Part shown: positions 6,459 through 11,381 of the stretch, piece by piece
Position numbering within the stretch: position 1 is the stretch's first letter
How the letters are laid out: every line of letters begins with the position of its first letter
NCBI GenBank assembly: GCA_027039465.1
Contig: JALWEA010000293.1
Span: 1-11,381, forward strand
Origin: Calditrichia bacterium
Lineage (GTDB): Bacteria > Calditrichota > Calditrichia > Calditrichales > Calditrichaceae
Length of the DNA stretch: 11,381 nt
Reading direction: 5' to 3'
Notes under the pieces: model-generated
What the model saw: only the letters and a program-made list of their open reading frames with translations
Told to the model about the DNA's origin: nothing
Database searches by the model: none
Program-made: the position numbers and the translations under genes

Positions 6459-6533
6459 GCCTCCATAGCAGCACCGGCTGAAAATGGTGGAAGGGATTGC
6501 CACGTCCCTGTGTGTCGATCCGTGATGCACCCC

Positions 6534-6557
6534 GTCCCGTCCCATTCGGGACGGGAT
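6534..6557. repeat. Strong hairpin CCCGTCCC / GGGACGGG
   Basis: CCCGTCCC (6536-6543) and GGGACGGG (6548-6555) pair perfectly around an ATTC loop. T6535-A6556 extends the stem, and G6534-T6557 can wobble. No T run follows and there is no gene immediately upstream, so a terminator role is not supported. Confidence 0.7.
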
Positions 6558-6582
6558 ATCGGATGTGATTGTGCATTCGTTC

Positions 6583-6630
6583 CCACAAATGAATTTGTAG
6601 GCTATTAGCGTGTCGTCCCTACCGGGACGA
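6583..6630. repeat. Two adjacent stem-loops of an interspersed-repeat type
   Basis: The first stem-loop (6583-6600) has ACAAAT and ATTTGT arms around GA, flanked by CC and GG. The second (6613-6630) has TCGTCCC and GGGACGA arms around TACC. A GTCCC/GGGAC hairpin next to an ACAAAT/ATTTGT hairpin looks like a composite mobile or REP-like repeat unit rather than gene-specific regulation. Confidence 0.55.
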
Positions 6631-6712
6631 AATCAAATACCGGTTGTTTAAAAAATCAGCGATGAAACGCCCATAGCACATATTTTCAAATCATTTCAAT
6701 GATAAGAATCAG

Positions 6713-6752
6713 CTTATTTTCAATTAATAAGGAATGTTACTATTGAAATAAG
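6713..6752. repeat. AT-rich inverted repeat
   Basis: CTTATTTTCAAT (6713-6724) is complementary to ATTGAAATAAG (6742-6752) with one bulged base. CTTATT (6713-6718) can instead pair with AATAAG (6726-6731). The stems are AT-only or nearly so and would be weak; the role is unknown. Confidence 0.4.
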
Positions 6753-6805
6753 AACAGTCTGCCATCCTGCCACTGCTTTGAATCCGGAAATTCGAATTGC
6801 CTACA

Positions 6806-6856
6806 CCTTCTTTTTCCTTTTTCCTTTGTCTTTTGTCTTTTTCTTCTTTCGTCTTT
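6806..6856 (+). repeat. Polypyrimidine tract
   Basis: There are 51 bp with no A and only three G (6828, 6835, 6851), built of CTTTTT, CTTTG and TCTTT units. It ends about 73 bp before the nuclease start codon. Mirror-like pyrimidine tracts of this kind can form triplex DNA, but here it may simply be another low-complexity array. Confidence 0.65.
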
Positions 6857-6929
6857 AACAAAGTTGCATGGAATGTTGTTGCTTCATACCTTTATTAATT
6901 GATTCACAATGGAATTTTAGGAGAAGGCG

Positions 6930-7289
6930 ATGGAAAGAAATCTGTATTTTTATCGTGCCGTGGTTACAAAGGTTTACGATGGTGATACATGCACGGTTGA
7001 TATCGATTTGGGACTGAATATCTGGCAGCGCAACGAACGCATCCGCTTGGCGCGTATTAATGCTCCGGAAGTTCGCGGAGACGATCGCGACGAAGGCATT
7101 CGTTCGCGCGATTTTTTACGCGCCCTAATCGATGGCAAGGAAATCGTTTTGCAGACCATTAAGGATCGTAAAGGGAAGTACGGACGTTACCTCGGAGAAA
7201 TTTGGCTGGTTTCCGATGATGACCGTAAATGGTTAAATGTTAATGATGTGTTGGTGGAAAAAGGTTTCGCGGAATATGTTGAATACTAA
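6930..7289 (+). CDS. Staphylococcal-nuclease-like (SNase/thermonuclease) protein, 119 aa
   Basis: A compact SNase-fold (OB-fold) protein of the thermonuclease family, which cleaves DNA or RNA with calcium. DGDT is at 17-20. The expected arginine R39 sits in IRLARINAPE, the catalytic glutamate is E47, and the second arginine is R86 in KYGRYL. So the three residues equivalent to Arg35, Glu43 and Arg87 of the Staphylococcus enzyme are all present. The residue matching calcium ligand Asp40 is Asn44, which may alter metal use. At 119 residues it holds the core domain only. Unlike many relatives it has no signal peptide or lipobox, so it should stay in the cytoplasm unless exported by another route. 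AGGAGAAGG stands just upstream of the ATG. The next gene starts 2 bp after its stop, so the two are very likely co-transcribed and translationally coupled. Confidence 0.9.
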   Translation: MERNLYFYRAVVTKVYDGDTCTVDIDLGLNIWQRNERIRLARINAPEVRGDDRDEGIRSRDFLRALIDGKEIVLQTIKDRKGKYGRYLGEIWLVSDDDRKWLNVNDVLVEKGFAEYVEY

Positions 7290-7291
7290 AA

Positions 7292-9544
7292 ATGGAACGG
7301 CTGCAATTGTATTTCAATCGTAATCCTTTTGGCATCCTAAAAAAAATTCCGCACAAAATGGCTTTTGTGTGGCTGCTTATCTTCGCGCTCCCTTTTATTT
7401 CCATGGCGCAACCGTGCCCAAAAGTGGGGCTGGCTCTCAGTGGAGGCGGAGCAAAGGGATTAGCCCATATCGGCGTTTTGAAGGTGCTGGAAGAAGCCGG
7501 AGTTAAAGTCGATTACATTTCCGGGAACAGTATGGGCGGCATTGTCGGGGGACTGTATGCCGTTGGCTACGATGCCGCTTTTTTGGAGGATCTGGCGCGG
7601 AAAACCAATTGGCCGGATTTGCTAAGCGATCACATTTCACGTCGGGGATTTTCGCTGGAAGAAAAGGACGAACAGGAAAAATACGCGGCCGTTTTTCCCA
7701 TTATTAACGGGCACTTAAAAATACCAGGCGGTTTGCTTTCCGGACAAAATCTTTCCCTGCTCTTATGTCGTTTAACCTGGCCCGCACACATTGTTAATGA
7801 TTTTTCAAAAATGCCGACGCCGTTTGTTTGCGTTGCCACGGATTTGAGCAACGGGCAGGTGGTGGATCTAAAACACGGTTTTTTACCGGATGCCCTGCGT
7901 GCCAGCATGGCCATTCCTACCATATTTACTCCGGTTAAGCTAAACGGCAAATTATTGGTCGACGGTTTATTATCGCGCAATTTTCCTGTGCAGGAAGTTA
8001 AAGACCTTGGCGCCAATTACATTATCGGGGTGGATGTGGGCGCTCCGCTGTACAAAACCAAAGATTTGAACAATATGTTCAATATCGTGGATCAAACCTT
8101 CAGCTTTCGCAACGCACAGGATGTAAAACAACAAAGTAAATTGTGCAATATTCTCATTAAACCCGATCTGCGAAATTATGCGCCGTTTGATTTCGGTAAT
8201 GTCGATTCGCTGATAGCCATTGGCGAGCAGGCCGCACGTAAGCATTGGGACGAATTGGTAAAGTTGGCCCGATGGCAAAAGCGTTGCAGGAAACCGGAAC
8301 CGCGCTTTATTCCGCTTTTAAATATCGATTCGATTTACATTGAAAAAATCAAAATTAAAGGTTTGAAAAACACAACCCGCAAATTGGTCCTGTCGCGTTT
8401 GGGCATGGATGTCCCGGCCTGGGTCACTCCCAAGGAAGTTGAGCAGGCCATTAATCGCGTTTACGGTTCGAAGTTTTATGAGCGTGTTACCTATCGCTTG
8501 CAATCGGATCCCACCGGTACCACGCTGATTGTCCGCGTTTTGGAACGAAGTAAAAATTATTTTAAGCTGGGATTTCATTACACCACCAACGATCATTCCG
8601 CGCTGTTATTAAACCTTACCTTGCGAAATCTTGTATTTGAAGGCTCCCGTTGGAATTTAATGGCCAAATTGAGCGAGTTTCCCAAATTCGGATTCTCTCA
8701 TTTTTTTCATCTCAACCGAAAACCCGCATTGGGAAGCGGCTTTTCCGCATTCATCGAAAGATTTCGTTTTACGCGTTTCACTTCCAATAAAATTAAAGAA
8801 GAATATGACTATCGACGCATTCCGATAACGCTCCGATTGGCTACACTTTTTTCCAATGATTATGCTTTCGGATTAGCCCTGAGGCGCCAATATTCCTATA
8901 TTACATCGTTGATATACGATCCCGATCTGCAAGATTACAAAGATTCGTTTTTAGCCGATCGGGCAACCTTTTTTATTCGCGCCGACACTTACGATCGTTT
9001 GTATTTTACGCATTCAGGAATTCAATTTTTTGCTTGCGCCGGCCATATTTTTCATATCCAACGCATTCACAGTCGCCAACCTTACGGAAAGTTTCAACGC
9101 TATTCCGTTTCGTTGCGCCAATACTTACCCTTACCGAAGATGGAACATTTGACCTTTATCCGTGGTTTTTTTGTAGGTTCGATTCAGGGTAAAAGACCCA
9201 TTTTGCCGGATTATTTGTTCTTTTTGAGCAATACCGATAATCCGAGAGAAAATGTCGTCGGTTTTCCCGGATATCACTTTTTGGAGCGGCAGGCCCTGCA
9301 ACTGATTACGGCTGAGATCGGATTTCAATACGAACCCTGGACGGAGCGCTTTGCCATTCTTAAATTCCATGCCGCTCGCGTTCGTGAATACTGGGATAAA
9401 AGTTTGTGGACAAGGCCGTTCATTTACGGATTTGAATTCACGATGGGCGCCAGAATGCCGGTCGGGCCGTTATATTTGACACTAAGTTACAATTCCGACA
9501 AAAAACAACTTTTGGGCTATTTTAATTTCGGATACAACTTTTAA
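7292..9544 (+). CDS. Patatin-like phospholipase fused to POTRA and outer-membrane beta-barrel (750 aa)
   Basis: This has the domain order of PlpD-type (type Vd) proteins: exported patatin, a POTRA, then a barrel. A signal sequence follows an unusually long basic N-region (hydrophobic core about 24-38, SMAQ cleavage region). The patatin domain is about 44-320: the oxyanion loop G51-G52-G53-A-K-G, the nucleophile S80 in GNSMGG, and the dyad aspartate D224. The dyad motif reads DGL where DGG or DGA is usual. One POTRA-like unit spans about 347-420 (IEKIKIKGLKNTTRKLVL... to ...LIVRVLER). From 421 the chain is alternating amphipathic strands ending in YFNFGYNF, whose terminal Phe is the classic barrel signal. 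The ATG at 7292 has no good ribosome site and probably depends on coupling to the nuclease. ATG at 7358 would give a tidier signal peptide but also lacks a site. Likely a surface or released lipase; the substrate is unknown. Confidence 0.9.
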   Translation: MERLQLYFNRNPFGILKKIPHKMAFVWLLIFALPFISMAQPCPKVGLALSGGGAKGLAHIGVLKVLEEAGVKVDYISGNSMGGIVGGLYAVGYDAAFLEDLARKTNWPDLLSDHISRRGFSLEEKDEQEKYAAVFPIINGHLKIPGGLLSGQNLSLLLCRLTWPAHIVNDFSKMPTPFVCVATDLSNGQVVDLKHGFLPDALRASMAIPTIFTPVKLNGKLLVDGLLSRNFPVQEVKDLGANYIIGVDVGAPLYKTKDLNNMFNIVDQTFSFRNAQDVKQQSKLCNILIKPDLRNYAPFDFGNVDSLIAIGEQAARKHWDELVKLARWQKRCRKPEPRFIPLLNIDSIYIEKIKIKGLKNTTRKLVLSRLGMDVPAWVTPKEVEQAINRVYGSKFYERVTYRLQSDPTGTTLIVRVLERSKNYFKLGFHYTTNDHSALLLNLTLRNLVFEGSRWNLMAKLSEFPKFGFSHFFHLNRKPALGSGFSAFIERFRFTRFTSNKIKEEYDYRRIPITLRLATLFSNDYAFGLALRRQYSYITSLIYDPDLQDYKDSFLADRATFFIRADTYDRLYFTHSGIQFFACAGHIFHIQRIHSRQPYGKFQRYSVSLRQYLPLPKMEHLTFIRGFFVGSIQGKRPILPDYLFFLSNTDNPRENVVGFPGYHFLERQALQLITAEIGFQYEPWTERFAILKFHAARVREYWDKSLWTRPFIYGFEFTMGARMPVGPLYLTLSYNSDKKQLLGYFNFGYNF

Positions 9545-9548
9545 AATT

Positions 9549-9614
9549 GTTAAGGGTTAAGAGTTTAAGGGTTAAGGGGAACCGTTATTCGTGTATTCGT
9601 ATATTCGTTAATCG
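9549..9614 (+). repeat. GTTAAGG / GTTATTCGT low-complexity repeat, copy B
   Basis: The second long copy of the array at 5791-5865, in the same orientation. It starts 5 bp after the patatin stop codon, much as the first array starts just after the PDZ gene's stop. The 32-bp head differs from copy A by one base, and the tail has one TATTCGT-type unit fewer. Confidence 0.85.
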
Positions 9615-9643
9615 GGAATCATTGTTTGTGCAGCAGATAGTGA

Positions 9644-9692
9644 AACCGGTTGTCGAGTAGCCCGCCTGAGGCGGGCGTATCGAGACACGGTT
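9644..9692. repeat. 49-bp palindromic repeat with CCCGCC/GGCGGG core
   Basis: The core CCCGCCT-G-AGGCGGG (9661-9675) is a perfect stem. The flanks continue the symmetry imperfectly: AACCGG..TGTC..GAGTAGC on the left against the complement of GCGTATCGAGACACGGTT on the right. The TCGATAC...CGAGTAG layout resembles interspersed palindromic repeats known in many genomes. No T run follows, so it is not an obvious terminator for the patatin gene. Confidence 0.6.
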
Positions 9693-9737
9693 GACGTATC
9701 AGTTCACGGTAAATCAATTTACGGAGGAACAGTTACC

Positions 9738-11381
9738 ATGAAACGATTGATTTTGATTGCAGGGATGGTTGGTTTAATGTTGCTCGTTTCTTGTCAAAAA
9801 AAGCCGGCGGATTTGGTTTTGTACAACGGCAAAGTGGTTACTTTGGATAGCAGCAATACGGTGGCACAGGCCATTGCCGTGCAGGGAGATCGTATTTTGG
9901 CGGTGGGGAAGAACGAACCGATCAAAAAGTTGGCCAATGCCAGGGCCAAAGTGATCGATGTGCATGGCGCTTTGGTAATTCCAGGGCTCATCGAAGGGCA
10001 CGCTCATTTTCTGAGTTTGGGGCGGGCTTTGCTCAATTTGGATTTAACTAGGGCCCGTACATGGCAGGATATTGTGGATAGTGTGGCGCATCGTGCGGCC
10101 AAAGCTCAACCCGGTGAATGGATCATCGGTCGGGGCTGGCATCAGGAAAAATGGGATAAGTTGCCAAAGCCATTGGTGGAAGGCTATCCGGTGCATACTA
10201 AATTAAGTGCGGTTTCGCCAAATAATCCCGTTATTTTAACCCATGCCAGCGGACATGCCGTGTTTGTCAATCAAAAAGCCATGGAATTGGCGGGCATTAC
10301 CGCCAAAACACCGAATCCGAAAGGCGGACGAATTGTCCGGGATAAACACGGGAATCCGACCGGTGTGTTGTTGGAAAACGCCGAAGATTTGGTCTGGAAT
10401 GTTTACAATAAGTCGCACAAAAACACCGACGCCATGCGTTGGAAGGCGGCGCAAAAGGCCATGGCCGAATGTTTGCGTAATGGCATTACCTCGTTTCATG
10501 ACGCCGGTTCTTCGTTTGGGGATGTGGATTTCTTCAAGAAATTGGCCGATCAGGGGAAGTTAAAAGTGCGGTTGTATGTCATGCTTCTGGAACCCAACGG
10601 ACACCTGAAGGAAAAGATGGATCGGTACAAAATGATCGGTTACGGCAATAACTTTTTAACCGTACGGGCCGTCAAGCGCTACATGGACGGGGCTTTGGGT
10701 TCGCGCGGCGCCTGGATGTTGGAGCCGTATTCGGATATGCCCAACTCCGTTGGCATGAATGTTACGCCGCTTGATTCGCTTTTACAAACGGCGGAGCTGG
10801 CAATTGATCACGGGTTTCAATTGTGTACCCACGCCATTGGCGATCGTGCCAACAGGGAAGTTCTGAATATTTACGAGACGGTGTTCAAGGAACATCCGGA
10901 CAAAAAGGATTTGCGTTGGCGCATTGAACACGCGCAGTTGATTCATCCTGCGGATTTGCATCGTTTTGCGCAATTGGGGGTCATTGCTTCCATGCAGGGC
11001 ATTCATTGTACTTCGGACGGGCCCTGGGTACCGGCGCGCATCGGCAACAAACGCGCCAAAGAAGAAGGCTATTTGTGGCAGGCGTTGTGGCAGAGCGGAG
11101 CAGTGGTTACCATGGGCACCGATGCTCCGGTTGAAGCGGTTGATCCGATGGCCAATTTTTACGCGCTCATTACCCGCCGTATGAAAAACGGTCAATATTT
11201 TTATCCCGAACAATGTTTAACGCCGGATCAGGCTTTGCAGGCTTACACCAAAAACAATGCCTACGCCGCTTTTGAAGAAAAAATCAAGGGAACGTTGGAG
11301 CCCGGCAAATTAGCGGACATTACGGTGCTGGATCATGATATTCTGACGGCCATTCCGGATGATATTTTGAAAACCAAAGTG
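9738..11381 (+). CDS. Amidohydrolase family lipoprotein, YtcJ / Amidohydro_3 type (3' partial)
   Basis: A metal-dependent hydrolase of the amidohydrolase superfamily; 548 codons are visible and the frame runs off the window. A lipoprotein signal MKRLILIAG... ends in the lipobox LVSC, with C19 as the lipidated residue. The N-terminal beta-sandwich opens with ADLVLYNGKVVTLD. The TIM-barrel metal ligands are H88 and H90 (IEGHAHF), K313 (VKRYMDGALGSRGA, probably carboxylated), H365 (THAIGDRA), H398 (RIEHAQ) and D462 (GTDAP). The closing TLEPGKLADITVLD (from about residue 516) is the return to the sandwich, so perhaps only 15-25 residues are missing. The substrate is unknown; members are often mislabelled as formamide or exoenzyme hydrolases. 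GGAGG lies 10 bp before the ATG. The lipid anchor puts it in the envelope, unlike the many soluble members. Confidence 0.92.
   Translation, partial: MKRLILIAGMVGLMLLVSCQKKPADLVLYNGKVVTLDSSNTVAQAIAVQGDRILAVGKNEPIKKLANARAKVIDVHGALVIPGLIEGHAHFLSLGRALLNLDLTRARTWQDIVDSVAHRAAKAQPGEWIIGRGWHQEKWDKLPKPLVEGYPVHTKLSAVSPNNPVILTHASGHAVFVNQKAMELAGITAKTPNPKGGRIVRDKHGNPTGVLLENAEDLVWNVYNKSHKNTDAMRWKAAQKAMAECLRNGITSFHDAGSSFGDVDFFKKLADQGKLKVRLYVMLLEPNGHLKEKMDRYKMIGYGNNFLTVRAVKRYMDGALGSRGAWMLEPYSDMPNSVGMNVTPLDSLLQTAELAIDHGFQLCTHAIGDRANREVLNIYETVFKEHPDKKDLRWRIEHAQLIHPADLHRFAQLGVIASMQGIHCTSDGPWVPARIGNKRAKEEGYLWQALWQSGAVVTMGTDAPVEAVDPMANFYALITRRMKNGQYFYPEQCLTPDQALQAYTKNNAYAAFEEKIKGTLEPGKLADITVLDHDILTAIPDDILKTKV

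Larger units (their letters stand above)
5711..6929. other. 1.2-kb non-coding block dense in unrelated repeats
   Basis: I find no credible gene here. Open frames in the block translate low-complexity repeats, lack ribosome sites and resemble no family. It contains, in order: a GTTAAG/TATTCGT array (5715-5865); a GGAACT-like short array (5941-5969); a 110-bp inverted-repeat element (6007-6116); two copies of an AATATGTCAATAG repeat (6170-6224 and 6425-6458); a hairpin with a G-quadruplex motif (6364-6400); GTCCC/GGGAC hairpins (6534-6630); AT-rich inverted repeats (6713-6752); and a polypyrimidine tract (6806-6856). No tRNA-like cloverleaf or T-loop was found. The promoter of the nuclease-patatin pair presumably lies near its right end, but I cannot identify one confidently. 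Confidence 0.8.

Noticed and set aside
6322..6588. Minus-strand open frame of 88 codons
   Set aside because: It is composed of the hairpin and G-rich repeat DNA read on the opposite strand; no domain pattern or ribosome site.
6776..6806. Possible tRNA T-loop (ATTCGAATT)
   Set aside because: No acceptor stem, anticodon arm or CCA-proximal pairing can be built around it.
5711..6929. CRISPR array among the repeats
   Set aside because: The repeats are of different types and not regularly spaced, there are no unique spacers of constant length, and no cas gene is present.
9661..9675. GC-rich hairpin as a terminator for the patatin gene
   Set aside because: There is no T run after the stem on either strand, and it sits over 110 bp from the stop; it fits a palindromic repeat better.
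1..11381. A multi-gene defence, toxin-antitoxin or secretion cluster
   Set aside because: The SNase, patatin and AP2-like genes each occur in such systems, but here they lie on different strands or in separate units and lack the partner genes such systems require.

Overview
The window reads as a fragment of a Gram-negative, moderately AT-rich bacterial chromosome, most likely from the Calditrichota (Caldithrix-like) or a neighbouring Fibrobacterota-Chlorobiota-Bacteroidota lineage. The strongest clue is the first gene. It ends in a type IX secretion C-terminal sorting domain with the NFPNPFNP signature that is common in Calditrichota and Ignavibacteria. A patatin fused to an outer-membrane beta-barrel and a predicted lipoprotein also point to a two-membrane cell. 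The phylum assignment is inference from protein style, not from a marker gene.

Layout. Positions 1-1031 hold the C-terminal part of a large secreted multi-domain adhesin-like protein. A short-chain dehydrogenase (1071-1922) and a 74-residue DUF2007-like protein (2014-2238) follow on the same strand, closed by a good intrinsic terminator at about 2247-2281. On the minus strand come a small protein with two AP2-like DNA-binding repeats (2331-2822) and the bifunctional NAD(P)HX repair enzyme Nnr (2935-4509). A 235-bp divergent intergenic region separates nnr from an exported protein with two PDZ domains (4745-5710).

Positions 5711-6929 form a 1.2-kb non-coding block packed with different repeats: low-complexity GTTAAG / TATTCGT arrays, a 110-bp inverted-repeat element, two copies of an AATATGTCAATAG...GAAGCAATC repeat, a hairpin followed by a G-quadruplex motif, several GTCCC/GGGAC hairpins and a polypyrimidine tract. 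I see no credible gene in it.

After this block, a small staphylococcal-nuclease-like protein (6930-7289) is followed 2 bp later by a 750-residue patatin/POTRA/beta-barrel protein (7292-9544). A short repeat-bearing spacer (9545-9737) holds a second copy of the low-complexity array and a palindromic repeat. The last gene is a predicted lipoprotein amidohydrolase of the YtcJ / Amidohydro_3 type, which runs off the right edge (9738-11381).

The genes do not form one obvious pathway. Envelope functions dominate (secreted adhesin, exported PDZ protein, outer-membrane patatin, lipoprotein amidohydrolase), with a metabolite-repair gene and a possible nucleic-acid-binding gene between them. I found no CRISPR array, tRNA, rRNA, transposase or recognisable defence cluster. 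The items most worth following up are the double-AP2 protein, the repeat-dense block with its G-quadruplex motif, and the nuclease-patatin gene pair.
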